Shown piece after piece: positions 39,851 to 48,779 of a stretch of 64,000 nt of DNA (positions within the stretch are counted from its first letter, which is position 1; the number at the start of each line of letters is the position of its first letter). This DNA comes from UBA1127 sp965116355 (GTDB lineage Bacteria > Chloroflexota > Dehalococcoidia > Lucifugimonadales > UBA1127). The position numbers and the translations under genes were made by a program. The notes beneath the pieces were generated by a model. The model was not told where the DNA came from, searched no databases, and saw only the letters and a list, made by a program, of their open reading frames with translations. The stretch spans positions 372,001 to 436,000 of the forward strand of contig OZ220679.1 of assembly GCA_965116355.1 (NCBI GenBank), in the 5' to 3' direction.

Positions 39851-41149
39851 ATGCTCACGCAGGAAGAGAATGAACTCCTGGTCAGAACAGGCCCGGGGAC
39901 GCCCATGGGCGAGTTCTTCCGCCGCTTCTGGGTCCCCGTCGCGCTATCCGAGGAGATCCCCGAGCCCGACTGTCCCCCCGTGCGCGTCCGCGTGCTAAAC
40001 GAGGACCTCATTCTGTTCCGGGACACCGAGAACAAGATCGGCCTCATCGACGCCTACTGCGCCCACCGGTTCTCGCCGCTCTTCTTCGGCATGAACGAGG
40101 AGTGCGGCATCCGGTGCCTGTATCACGGGTTGAAGTACGACGTGACCGGTCAGTGCGTCGACATTCCCTTCATCCCGGAGGGCGCGACCTACAAGGAGAA
40201 GGTGCAGCTCAAGGCGTACCCGGCCCTCGACAAGGGCGGGTTCATCTGGGCCTACATGGGCCCGGCGGAGCTGCAGCCGCCCTTCCCGCCCTTCGACTTC
40301 GCGGCAATTCCGGAGAGCCACCGGGAGAACTGGAAAATCATCTGCGAGTGCAACTGGCTGCAGTCGATGGAGGGCCAGAACGACCCCAGCCACGCGTACT
40401 TCACGCACGGATTCCGGGACGTTGCGGAAGGCGGGCCCGGTGTCCAGATGGGCCTGAACGCCGCCAACGTCATCAACCGGATCCGGCTGCCATCCGCCGT
40501 GGTGGACACCGACTTCGGCATCAGCTTTGCGACGATCTGGCGCACTGACCAGGAGGGGGATGAGCACACGGTCAGCATCGACCATTTCCTCATCCCGAAC
40601 TTCGACCCGTCGCCCTCCTACAACAACCCCGGCCAGGGCAAGTACCCGCTCGGCTACCAGCGCATGCGCGTGCCCATCGACGATGTCACCTGCATGGTGC
40701 TGCGCGTGCGGTGGAACCCGTACGAGCCCCTGAAGGACGAGTTTCGGGAGGCGCACAACTCGTGGCTCATCCCGGAGAAGTTCCCCGGCACGTACAAGCC
40801 CATCGCCAACAAGGCCAACGACTACCTCATCGACCGGGAGATGCAGCGGACCTACAACTACTCCGGCATCAACAACTTCCCGCTGCAGGACATCTGCCAG
40901 ATCGAGGACCAGGGCGGCCCCATCATGGACCGCACGCGGGAGAAGCTGACCAGCCAGGACACCCTCAACATCCACATCCGGCACCAGCTCATTCGAGGGG
41001 CACGAGACCTGATGGAGGGCAAGGAGCCCGCGGCGCCGCACCGGCCGGAGCTGTTCAACGTTCGGAGCGGCAACGTGTCGGCGCCGAAAGACAAGCCGGT
41101 CATGGACGTCCTGCAGGAGGCGCTGAACGATCTGGTGCCTTCTTCATAG
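39851..41149 (+). CDS. Rieske oxygenase alpha subunit (paralogue 6)
   Basis: 432 residues, collinear with the copies on either side and nearly identical in the Rieske domain. All cluster ligands (C70, H72, C89, H92) and iron-site residues (NDPSHAYFTH) are kept. One oddity is RCLYHGLKYD: the Trp after the second Rieske histidine, present in all seven other copies, is Leu94 here, which may shift the cluster environment. Residues about 199-235 (AANVINRIRLPSAVVDTDFG, then an IWRTDQEGDE loop) differ strongly from both neighbours. The gap to the previous gene is 53 nt with GGGGAAGG before the ATG. Confidence 0.9.
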   Translation: MLTQEENELLVRTGPGTPMGEFFRRFWVPVALSEEIPEPDCPPVRVRVLNEDLILFRDTENKIGLIDAYCAHRFSPLFFGMNEECGIRCLYHGLKYDVTGQCVDIPFIPEGATYKEKVQLKAYPALDKGGFIWAYMGPAELQPPFPPFDFAAIPESHRENWKIICECNWLQSMEGQNDPSHAYFTHGFRDVAEGGPGVQMGLNAANVINRIRLPSAVVDTDFGISFATIWRTDQEGDEHTVSIDHFLIPNFDPSPSYNNPGQGKYPLGYQRMRVPIDDVTCMVLRVRWNPYEPLKDEFREAHNSWLIPEKFPGTYKPIANKANDYLIDREMQRTYNYSGINNFPLQDICQIEDQGGPIMDRTREKLTSQDTLNIHIRHQLIRGARDLMEGKEPAAPHRPELFNVRSGNVSAPKDKPVMDVLQEALNDLVPSS

Positions 41150-41204
41150 AGCCAAAGGCTACGGGGGGGAAGACGGCCGGAAGCAAGACAGGAGGAAGGG
41201 AACG

Positions 41205-42503
41205 ATGCTCACGCAGGAAGAAAATGAACTGTTGATCCGAACGGGCCCCGGCACGCCGATGGGCGAGTTCTTCCGCCGCTTCTGGGTCCCCGTCGCGCTG
41301 GCGGAGGAGATCCCCGAACCCGACTGTCCGCCCGTGCGCGTCCGCGTGCTGAACGAGGACCTCATCCTGTTCCGCGACACGGAGAACAAGATCGGCCTCA
41401 TCGACGCCTACTGCGCCCACCGGTTCTCGCCGTTGTTCTTCGGCATGAACGAGGAGTGCGGGATCCGGTGCCTCTACCACGGCTGGAAGTACGACGTCAC
41501 CGGGCAATGCGTCGACATTCCCTTCATCCCGGAGGGCGCGACCTACAAGGAAAAGGTGCAGCTCAAGGCGTACCCGGCCCTCGACAAGGGCGGGTTCATC
41601 TGGGCCTACATGGGCCCGGCGGAGCTGCAGCCGCCATTCCCGCCCTTCGACTTCGCGGCAATTCCCGAGAGCCACCGGGAGAACTGGAAGATCATCTGCG
41701 AGTGCAACTGGATGCAGTCGATGGAGGGCCAGAACGACCCCAGCCACGGCTTCTTCACCCACGGCTTCCGGGACATCACCGAGGGGGGGCCGGGCGTGCA
41801 GATGGGCCTAAACAACGGCAACTTCCTGAGGCAGGTGCGGCTGCCCGGCGCCGTGGTGGACGCCGAGTACGGCATCAGCTGGGCGACCGTGTGGCCGGGC
41901 GACGAGTCCGCGGAGGAGCAGCAGATCAGCATCGGCCACTTCCTCATCCCGAACTTCGACCCCTCGCCGGCGTACAACAGCCCGCGGCAAGGCAAATTCC
42001 CGCTCGGCTACCAGCGCATGCGCGTGCCCATCGACGACGTGACGTGCATGGTGCTTCGCGTGCGGTGGAACCCGTACGAGCCCCTGAAGGAGGAGTTCCG
42101 CGAGGCCCACAACGCATGGTTGGTGCCTGAGAAGCTGCCGGGCACGTATAAGCCCATCGCCAACAAGAACAACGACTACCTCATCGACCGGGAGATGCAG
42201 CGGTCGTACAACTACTCGGGGATCAACAACTTCCCGCTGCAGGACATCTGCCAGATCGAGGACCAGGGCGGCCCCATCATGGACCGCACCCGTGAGAAGC
42301 TGACCAGCCAGGACACGCTCAACATCCACATCCGGCACCAGCTCATCCGGGGAGCCCGCGACCTGATGGAGGGCAAGGAGCCGGCGGCGCCGCACCGGCC
42401 GGAGCTGTTCAACGTTCGGAGCGGCAACGTCACGGCGCCCAGGGCCAAGCCCCTCATGGACGTCCTGCAGGACGCGTTGAAGGACTTGGTGCCAACGTCA
42501 TAA
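41205..42503 (+). CDS. Rieske oxygenase alpha subunit (paralogue 7)
   Basis: 432 residues with intact Rieske (C70, H72, C89, H92) and iron (NDPSHGFFTH) sites. The variable region reads NNGNFLRQVRLPGAVVDAEYG and a VWPGDESAEEQQ loop, unlike the other two. The C-terminal 180 residues are almost the same in all three (PEKLPGTYKPIANKNNDYLI-type). GGAGG lies before the ATG. Retained identity outside the pocket with divergence inside it suggests gene conversion plus selection for different substrates. Confidence 0.92.
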   Translation: MLTQEENELLIRTGPGTPMGEFFRRFWVPVALAEEIPEPDCPPVRVRVLNEDLILFRDTENKIGLIDAYCAHRFSPLFFGMNEECGIRCLYHGWKYDVTGQCVDIPFIPEGATYKEKVQLKAYPALDKGGFIWAYMGPAELQPPFPPFDFAAIPESHRENWKIICECNWMQSMEGQNDPSHGFFTHGFRDITEGGPGVQMGLNNGNFLRQVRLPGAVVDAEYGISWATVWPGDESAEEQQISIGHFLIPNFDPSPAYNSPRQGKFPLGYQRMRVPIDDVTCMVLRVRWNPYEPLKEEFREAHNAWLVPEKLPGTYKPIANKNNDYLIDREMQRSYNYSGINNFPLQDICQIEDQGGPIMDRTREKLTSQDTLNIHIRHQLIRGARDLMEGKEPAAPHRPELFNVRSGNVTAPRAKPLMDVLQDALKDLVPTS

Positions 42504-42521
42504 AGAGGGGAATCGGGACTG

Positions 42522-42541
42522 CCTCAGGCTTCGGCCTGAGG
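42522..42541 (+). terminator. Tetraloop hairpin inside the operon
   Basis: Perfect 8-bp stem CCTCAGGC / GCCTGAGG with a UUCG loop, 19 nt after the third Rieske stop codon. There is no U tract, so it is more likely an mRNA-end stabiliser or partial attenuator than a full terminator. Confidence 0.45.
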
Positions 42542-42580
42542 GTTGACCCCTCACACGATACCTTGACAGTGGAAGAGCGC

Positions 42581-42958
42581 ATGCCACCCAGGTACGGGAG
42601 CGTCTACCTATCCGCCAGGCACATGCGGGGACCGGAGCTTCAGGCCGCGAGGGAGCGATTCGTCGCGGCGGGAGTGCAGGTGACCGCCCGGTGGCTGGAC
42701 GGAACAGACCTCCCGGGTGGCATCGGGCCAGCCTCGAGGCAGGACATCGAGTGTTGCGACGCTTATGTCCTCCTTGGTGATGAGCGGGGCGACAGCGGCC
42801 ACCGCCATGTCGAGTTCGGCATTGCGATGGCGCTGGGGAAGCCCATAGTCGTGGTGGCGCCGGAGGCCGAGAACCACTGGCAGCGGCTGCCGGGCGTCAC
42901 CGTCGTCCCGGACTGGGAGTCGGCCTACATCTTAATCGGAGGGGGATCGGAGTCATGA
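42581..42958 (+). CDS. Nucleoside 2-deoxyribosyltransferase-like protein
   Basis: 125 residues: YGSVYLSARHMRGPELQAARERFVAAGVQVTARWL, CDAYVLLGDERGDSGHRHVEFGIAMALGKPIVVVAPEAENHWQRLPGV. The order of an N-terminal YLS-A strand, the ECCDAYVLL segment and the HVEFGIAMALGKPI helix-turn is that of nucleoside 2-deoxyribosyltransferase/TIR-like small proteins, with E in HVEFG as the likely catalytic residue. TTG 42563 and GTG 42569 are alternative starts; ATG 42581 has GGAAGAG before it. Its stop overlaps the binding-protein start (ATGA at 42955-42958), so it is coupled to the transporter. Its role there is unclear. Confidence 0.65.
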   Translation: MPPRYGSVYLSARHMRGPELQAARERFVAAGVQVTARWLDGTDLPGGIGPASRQDIECCDAYVLLGDERGDSGHRHVEFGIAMALGKPIVVVAPEAENHWQRLPGVTVVPDWESAYILIGGGSES

Positions 42959-44784
42959 AACGACGGACATTGAATGCGGGCATAGTCCTGGGGTGTCTCC
43001 TGGCATTCCTTTTCCTGGTGGGCGCCTGCGGTGGCGACGACGATGACAACGGCGGCACCACGGGGACGACCACCACGAGCACCTCGACGACGGCGGCAGC
43101 CGTCCCGACGACGGCGGCCGCGATGACCGAAACGGCCCCGGCGGAAGCAATGATGGAGTTCCCTTCCGCCGTTGCCGAAGCGCAGTACGGGCTGGAGCCT
43201 GAAGAAGGCGTGCCTCAGTACGGCGGCTACCTGCAGTTGAGCGCAGGTGAGGACCCGAGGTCCTTGAACTTCCTCGACAACGTGTCCGCGGGCACCGGCG
43301 GAGTGTTGCAGGGCGTCTACGACCGGCTCGTCATCTGGAAGTTTGAGGGTGGCGACAGGACCTGGAAGGAGATCGCCCCCGGCATTGCCGACAGCTGGAC
43401 GGTGAGCGACGACGGCACGCAGTGGACGTTCAAGCTGCGTGATGACGTCGTGTTCCACGACGGCACGCCGCTGACCTCCGCGGACGTCAAGACTACCTAC
43501 GACCACTACGTTAAGTCCGCAGCCGGAGAGATTGATTTCCGTGCGCCCGCGAGGTCATACGTGGGCCCATTCGTAGAGACCGTCGAGGCGCCGGACGACT
43601 ACACGGTCGTGCTGAACCTCAACGCGCCTGCCGCTGTCTTGCTCCAGAACCTGTCGGCGGCATGGGCCAACATCGTGTCCAAGAAGGACTACGACACGCA
43701 CGGCCCGGAGTGGTTCGTAACCAACTCCAACGGCACGGGGCCCTTCGAGTGGGTCGATGACAAGTGGGAGCGGGGCGTCAGTTTTGAGCTGGCGAAGAAC
43801 GAGGACTACTGGCAGGACGGGCTGCCGTACCTGGACGGCAAGCGCTACACGATCATCGACTCCTCCTCGCTGCTCCGGGCAGCCTTCGAGACGCAGGCCA
43901 TTGACGTCACCACCGCGGCCGGCGTCGGCAACGTTGATGAGATCCTGAACAAGCTTGGCGACCAGGTCCGTGTGGTGGAAGGCCCCGGCGGCTCGCCTGC
44001 CTGGGTCATGCTCAACGTGACCAAGCCGCCCTTTGACGACGTCCGTGTCCGGCAGGCAATCTACTTGTTGCTTGACCGTGATGAACTTGCAAGCAAGATG
44101 CTGCAGGGAGCTCCGGGCTACATCGGCACGTGGTTTGAGCCCAACACCTTTGCGGGCGGCTACGGAACGTCCCTGGAGGAGTTGAAGCAGTCGGACCCGT
44201 CCTACATGACCGACAAGTCGCAGGCGATCCCGATGGCGACGCAGCTGTTCGCGGAAGCCGGCGTTGACCCCAGGGGCATCAAGCTGACGGTCATATCCCG
44301 AGGCAACCGGCCCACGGCCGGCACGTTCCTGGGCGGCCAGGTCCTGACCCAGCAGCTGGCGGAGATCGGCTTTGACACCGATTTCCAGGCGTTGGAGTCG
44401 CTGGCAGCGGTCGAAGCGCTGAAGTCCGGCGAAGGTTGGAACGCCACCGTCTACACGAGCGCACTCCCGTACCCGGCGCCGGAGTCGATGCTGAACAGGT
44501 ACCTGTCCAGCACCGGCCAGCGCAACTACTCGGGCCTGGTGGATGACACCATCGACGGCCTTGCAGCCCAGATCACCAGCGCCAACAGCGAGGAAGACCG
44601 GCGCCGCTACATCACCGAGCTGGAGAATTACCTCCGGGAAGGCAAGAACGCCATGTTCTTCGTCTACTTCGGCGGCGTGCAGTTCCTGGAGCAGAGCTAC
44701 GTCCATGGGCGCCGGTTCGTGTCCTCGTGGTTCGCGCAGTACGACGAGCGGACCTGGCTGGATGAGCGCTCGCCCACGCGCTAG
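42955..44784 (+). CDS. ABC transporter substrate-binding lipoprotein, family 5 (peptide/nickel type)
   Basis: 609 residues. The signal peptide ends in a lipobox FLVGAC with C25, followed by an Asp/Gly/Thr-rich linker (GGDDDDNGGTTGTTTTSTST) and the family 5 domain: GVYDRLVIWKFE, SWTVSDDGTQWTFKLRDDVVFHDGTPLTSADV, NSNGTGPFEW, VRQAIYLLLDRDELASKML. Such proteins deliver oligopeptides, opines, nickel or small organic compounds to the permeases encoded downstream. Its length is 60-80 residues longer than DppA because of the linker. Context next to oxygenases suggests a non-peptide aromatic or amide substrate. Confidence 0.9.
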   Translation: MKRRTLNAGIVLGCLLAFLFLVGACGGDDDDNGGTTGTTTTSTSTTAAAVPTTAAAMTETAPAEAMMEFPSAVAEAQYGLEPEEGVPQYGGYLQLSAGEDPRSLNFLDNVSAGTGGVLQGVYDRLVIWKFEGGDRTWKEIAPGIADSWTVSDDGTQWTFKLRDDVVFHDGTPLTSADVKTTYDHYVKSAAGEIDFRAPARSYVGPFVETVEAPDDYTVVLNLNAPAAVLLQNLSAAWANIVSKKDYDTHGPEWFVTNSNGTGPFEWVDDKWERGVSFELAKNEDYWQDGLPYLDGKRYTIIDSSSLLRAAFETQAIDVTTAAGVGNVDEILNKLGDQVRVVEGPGGSPAWVMLNVTKPPFDDVRVRQAIYLLLDRDELASKMLQGAPGYIGTWFEPNTFAGGYGTSLEELKQSDPSYMTDKSQAIPMATQLFAEAGVDPRGIKLTVISRGNRPTAGTFLGGQVLTQQLAEIGFDTDFQALESLAAVEALKSGEGWNATVYTSALPYPAPESMLNRYLSSTGQRNYSGLVDDTIDGLAAQITSANSEEDRRRYITELENYLREGKNAMFFVYFGGVQFLEQSYVHGRRFVSSWFAQYDERTWLDERSPTR

Positions 44785-44842
44785 CAGGTGGGCCGGCAGT
44801 TAACAGAAGACAGATTGAAGTCTGACACTTAAAGGGGGCGTC

Positions 44843-45670
44843 ATGGCTCGTCTTGAGGGAAAGGTGGCTATTGTTACCGGCACCGGACCCAACATCGGCA
44901 GCGGTCTCGCCTACGGGCTGGCCATGCATGGCGCAAAGGTTGCCTGCAACGACCTGAGCCCGGAGGCGGCGGAGAAGGCCGCGGAACGCATCCGGGCCGA
45001 TGGCGGCGAAGCCATGGCGCTCCCCGGCGACGTCACGAACGAAGAGGAAGTGAAGGCCTACGTCCGGAAGGTTGAGGACGAGTGGGGCAAGATCGACATC
45101 CTCGTCAACAACGCGGCCATCCTGGGCGGACGGGGCGTGCTGGTGTACGACTATGACGCCTACGAACGGCAGGTGCGCGTCATCACCTCCGGCAACTTCC
45201 TGAACACCAAGTACGTGGCCCACTCGATGATCGAGCGGGGCATCCGTGGCAGCATTATTTGCACGCTGTCCACGGCCGCATGGTCGGGCACGGGCAGCGT
45301 GGGCTATTGCACGGGCAAGGGCGGCATCGTGAACTTCATCCGCTCGTGCGCGGTGGAGCTTGCCCAGTATGGCATCCGCGTCAACGGGTTCACGCCCATC
45401 GCCACGCAACCGGACAACCCGGAGATCGTGGACCAGTGGAACGAGCGGCAGGCGCAGGCCACCGGCGGAGCGCGCCAGCTGTTCACCCCAATGGGCCGTC
45501 AGCCCACGCCTACGGACTACGTGCCGGCCGTCGTGTTCCTCGCGTCCGACGAGTCCCTGATGATCTCCGGGATCGACATCAAGATCGACGGTGCGGCGAG
45601 TTCGAAGCACTGGCGCTGGCAGGGTCCCGACATAGAGGCGCCGCAGCCGATTTCCGTTTGGGGGCTCTAG
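44843..45670 (+). CDS. Short-chain dehydrogenase/reductase (SDR)
   Basis: 275 residues. The NAD(P) site is AIVTGTGPNIGSGLAYGLA (residues 9-27), NNAAI is present, and the catalytic Tyr-x3-Lys occurs as GYCTGKGG after a serine-bearing STAAWSG segment. The C-terminal IDIKIDGAASSKHW is family-like. AAAGGGGG precedes the ATG. Between Rieske genes and the aldolase-family gene, a cis-dihydrodiol dehydrogenase role, re-aromatising the oxygenase product, is a natural proposal but is inference from context. Confidence 0.88.
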   Translation: MARLEGKVAIVTGTGPNIGSGLAYGLAMHGAKVACNDLSPEAAEKAAERIRADGGEAMALPGDVTNEEEVKAYVRKVEDEWGKIDILVNNAAILGGRGVLVYDYDAYERQVRVITSGNFLNTKYVAHSMIERGIRGSIICTLSTAAWSGTGSVGYCTGKGGIVNFIRSCAVELAQYGIRVNGFTPIATQPDNPEIVDQWNERQAQATGGARQLFTPMGRQPTPTDYVPAVVFLASDESLMISGIDIKIDGAASSKHWRWQGPDIEAPQPISVWGL

Positions 45671-45716
45671 CTCTCCGGTCCAATTGGTTTGCGCAAGATT
45701 GATGCGTGAAATCCGG

Positions 45717-45749
45717 GGGCAGCGCATCCCATTTTGCGGTGCGCTGCCC
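45717..45749 (+). terminator. Hairpin between SDR and permease genes
   Basis: GGGCAGCGCA / TGCGCTGCCC, a 10-bp stem with a 13-nt loop, followed by AGGGCTTTT. It may partly end transcription and lower permease expression relative to the binding protein. Confidence 0.45.
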
Positions 45750-45807
45750 AGGGCTTTTCACTCCCGGCAGGGTCCAATGAAACGTCCGGCGATAGAGGAA
45801 ACAGTCC

Positions 45808-46770
45808 ATGCGCGAATACATAGCCAAAAGAGTGCTGCTGATGGTGCCCACCGCCATTCTGGCAACGCTCATCGTGTTTGCGCTGATGAAGGTTGCGCCG
45901 GGGGACCCCGCCTCCGCAATCCTGGCAGATCTCGACGTCATAAGCCAGGAAGCGGAAGAGCAAGCTGAAGCGGAGATCCGGGCCAAGCTCGGACTGGACA
46001 AGCCCCTGCCCATTCAGTACATCAACTGGCTGGGCTCCGTAGTCCGCCTGGAGTTTGGCGAGTCAATCTGGCAGTACCGCCCGGTCAGGGACATCATTCT
46101 CGAGCGGTTACCTCGGACGCTGGAGCTGGGCGCCCTTATTGTGCTGTTGACCGCCATCTGGGCGGTGCCCGGCGGCATCATCTCGGCAGTCCAGCACAAC
46201 AAGTTAACGGACCAGGTCCTGCGGGTATTGAGCATTTCCGGGCTGAGCATCCCAAACGTCTGGCTGGGAACGCTTGTCATCTTTGCATTGGCCGCGTATT
46301 TCAACTGGATTCCCGCGCTCAGGTGGAGCAGTCCTACCGAGGACCTGGGCAAGAACCTCTCGCACATCATCTTTCCCGCAATCATCGTCTCGTCCTCGAC
46401 GGGCGCTTCCATCCTGCGCATGACGCGCAGCCAGATGCTGGAGGTGCTGCGGGAGGACTACGTCCGAACGGCCCGCGCCAAGGGCCTGGGCTTTCAACTG
46501 GTCCTCATACGCCACGCGCTGAGAAACGCGCTGCTGCCGGTGCTGACCCAGTTCGGCGGCCTCATGGGCGTGATGGTCACCGGCGTCGTGGTGACGGAGA
46601 CCATCTTCCAGGTGCCGGGCATGGGCCGGGCAATGGTGGAAGCAATCGGCAACAGGGACTATCCCATCATTCAGGGGCTGGTGCTTCTGAATATAGCAAT
46701 GGTGTTGGTCATCAATCTTGTCGTTGACCTGTTATATTCGGTCATCGATCCACGAATTCGTTACTCGTAG
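45808..46770 (+). CDS. ABC transporter permease, DppB/OppB family
   Basis: 320 residues. The N-terminal MREYIAKRVLLMVPTAILATLIVFALMKVAPGDPA is the hallmark of the family (R-R-L-L ... PGDP). Then come five more membrane segments and the EAA loop in DYVRTARAKGLGFQLVLIRHALRNALLPVLTQFG. With the next gene it forms the transmembrane channel. AGAGGAAA precedes the ATG. Confidence 0.92.
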   Translation: MREYIAKRVLLMVPTAILATLIVFALMKVAPGDPASAILADLDVISQEAEEQAEAEIRAKLGLDKPLPIQYINWLGSVVRLEFGESIWQYRPVRDIILERLPRTLELGALIVLLTAIWAVPGGIISAVQHNKLTDQVLRVLSISGLSIPNVWLGTLVIFALAAYFNWIPALRWSSPTEDLGKNLSHIIFPAIIVSSSTGASILRMTRSQMLEVLREDYVRTARAKGLGFQLVLIRHALRNALLPVLTQFGGLMGVMVTGVVVTETIFQVPGMGRAMVEAIGNRDYPIIQGLVLLNIAMVLVINLVVDLLYSVIDPRIRYS

Positions 46771-46789
46771 AAGGTGAGGAAGCCGGCGC

Positions 46790-47692
46790 ATGGCAATGGA
46801 AGGTGGCGCAGCTGCAGGGGTCGCGGAGGAACTCGTCCTACGGAAGCAGCCGTCCTTGACAACAAAACTAGGCCGCTGGTGCCGGAAGAACCCCGTCGGC
46901 GTCGCCGGGTGGGTGCTGATCATGATCCTGCTGGCCATGGCGGCACTGGCGAACGTGGCCTCCACCCACGAGCCCAATGACCTTGCCGGCGACATCAACG
47001 AACTGCCGAACTCCACGCACTACCTGGGGACCGACCTTGTAGGACGCGACATCTTCAGCCGGTTGCTCCATGGCGCGCGCGTCTCCCTGGCCGTGGGGTT
47101 CTGGGCGGTGTTCGTGGGCGTCTCTGCCGGCCTGCTCCTGGGGCTGGTCAGCGCGTACGTGGGCGGGATTTTCGACCTGCTGGTCCAGCGGCTCGTGGAC
47201 GCGAACATCGCCATCCCGGGCATCGTGCTGGCGCTGGTGATCGTCGCCGTGCTGGGGCCGAGCGTGACGAACGTGATCATCGCGCTTGCCATCAACTACA
47301 TATCTACGTCTACGCGCGTGACGCGGTCCGTGGTCCTTCGGGAGAAGGCGCGCGTCTACGTCGAGGCGGCGAGGTCGCTCGGTGCCTCCAGCACGCGCAT
47401 CATGTTTCTGCACGTGCTGCCGAACTCGATTTCGCCGTACCTGGTGCTCGTCAGTGTGTCGATAGGAAGCGCCATCATCGGCGAGGCGTCCCTGAGCTTC
47501 CTCGGCGCCGGCGTGGGCGCCGACACGGCGTCCTGGGGCTCGATGCTGTCGACGGCGGCGGCGCGCCCGTACGACGTTTCATGGACGCTGGCGCTGGCGC
47601 CCGGAATGGCCATCGCGCTGGCGGTGCTGGGCTTTAACCTCTTTGCAGACTCGCTGCGGGACACGCTGGACCCGCGGCTGCGGAACCGGTAA
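46790..47692 (+). CDS. ABC transporter permease, DppC/OppC family
   Basis: 300 residues with a short cytosolic N-terminus (LTTKLGRWCRKNPVGVAGWV), then LGTDLVGRDIFSRLLHGARVSLAVG, and the EAA loop EAARSLGASSTRIMFLHVLPNSISPYLVLVS. The C-terminal DSLRDTLDPRLRNR is typical. GGTGAGGA sits 9 nt before ATG 46790. It pairs with the upstream DppB-type protein. Confidence 0.92.
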   Translation: MAMEGGAAAGVAEELVLRKQPSLTTKLGRWCRKNPVGVAGWVLIMILLAMAALANVASTHEPNDLAGDINELPNSTHYLGTDLVGRDIFSRLLHGARVSLAVGFWAVFVGVSAGLLLGLVSAYVGGIFDLLVQRLVDANIAIPGIVLALVIVAVLGPSVTNVIIALAINYISTSTRVTRSVVLREKARVYVEAARSLGASSTRIMFLHVLPNSISPYLVLVSVSIGSAIIGEASLSFLGAGVGADTASWGSMLSTAAARPYDVSWTLALAPGMAIALAVLGFNLFADSLRDTLDPRLRNR

Positions 47693-47781
47693 GGCTCGAT
47701 GACCGAGAGCTCCAGCGGCGTACTTGGTGTGTCGGCGCAGCGGCGCCGGGGGTCCGAGACAGACAGATTGGATGAGCGTGC

Positions 47782-48777
47782 ATGAACCTTCTGGAAGTGA
47801 AGAACCTCTCGACCTACTTCTTCCAGGAAGACAGCACCGTGCGAGCGGTGGACGACGTCAGCTACGACCTGGAAGAGGGCGAGACGCTGGCGCTGGTGGG
47901 TGAGAGCGGCTGCGGAAAGAGCGTCAGCGCGCTCTCGATCATGCAGCTCGTCCCGGACCCGCCGGGGCGCATCGTCAACGGCGAGGTGCTCTTCTCCGAC
48001 CTCGACCTGGTCAAGCTCTCCGAGCAGCAGATGCGGCAGGTGCGCGGCAAGGACATCGCCATGATCTTCCAGGAGCCGATGACGTCGCTGAACCCGGTGC
48101 TGACCATCGGCCGACAGCTCACGGAGGCGCTGGAGCTGCACCTGGGGATGAGCTCGGCCGAGGCGCAGACCAGGGCGGTGGAGCTTCTGGACATGGTGGG
48201 CATCCCGGAGGGGCGTCAGCGGCTGAAGAGCTACCCGCACCAGTTCAGCGGCGGCATGCGCCAGCGCGTCATGATCGCGATGGCGCTGAGCTGCAACCCC
48301 AGGCTGCTCATCGCCGACGAGCCCACGACGGCGCTGGACGTGACCATCCAGGCCCAGATCCTCGAGCTGATCCAGACCCTCTGCCAGGAGCTGGGCACGG
48401 CCGTGATCCTGATCACGCACAACCTCGGCGTGGTGGCGCGGTACGCCCGCCGAGTTAACGTTATGTACGCCGGCAAGATTATCGAGCGGGGGCTGGCCCG
48501 CGACATCTACTACGAGCCGGGACACCCCTACACGCTGGGGCTGCTGCGGTCCGTGCCGCGACTCGACGTGACGCGGCGGGACCGGCTGGAGGCCATCGAG
48601 GGGCTCCCGCCCGACCTGGACCTGCTGCCCAAGGGTTGCGCGTACTATCCGCGCTGCCCGTTCCGCATGGACCGATGCCTGGAGGAGGTCCCGCCGCTGG
48701 AACCCGTCGCCGACGGCCACCTGGCGGCGTGCTGGGCCAGCGAGACCGTGCACCAACTCGCAAAGGAAGCTCGGTAG
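47782..48777 (+). CDS. ABC transporter ATP-binding protein, DppD/OppD family
   Basis: 331 residues. Walker A is GESGCGKS, the signature is FSGGMRQRV, Walker B is LLIADEPTTALD, and a C-terminal oligopeptide-transporter extension carries cysteines (CAYYPRCPFRMDRCLEEVPPLE), which in this family can bind an Fe-S cluster. It energises import together with the next ATPase. The gap to the previous gene is 89 nt and to the next 2 nt. Confidence 0.92.
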   Translation: MNLLEVKNLSTYFFQEDSTVRAVDDVSYDLEEGETLALVGESGCGKSVSALSIMQLVPDPPGRIVNGEVLFSDLDLVKLSEQQMRQVRGKDIAMIFQEPMTSLNPVLTIGRQLTEALELHLGMSSAEAQTRAVELLDMVGIPEGRQRLKSYPHQFSGGMRQRVMIAMALSCNPRLLIADEPTTALDVTIQAQILELIQTLCQELGTAVILITHNLGVVARYARRVNVMYAGKIIERGLARDIYYEPGHPYTLGLLRSVPRLDVTRRDRLEAIEGLPPDLDLLPKGCAYYPRCPFRMDRCLEEVPPLEPVADGHLAACWASETVHQLAKEAR

Positions 48778-48779
48778 CG

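Noticed and set aside
42543..42571. Internal promoter TTGACC upstream of the deoxyribosyltransferase-like gene
   Set aside because: No acceptable -10 hexamer lies 16-18 nt downstream.
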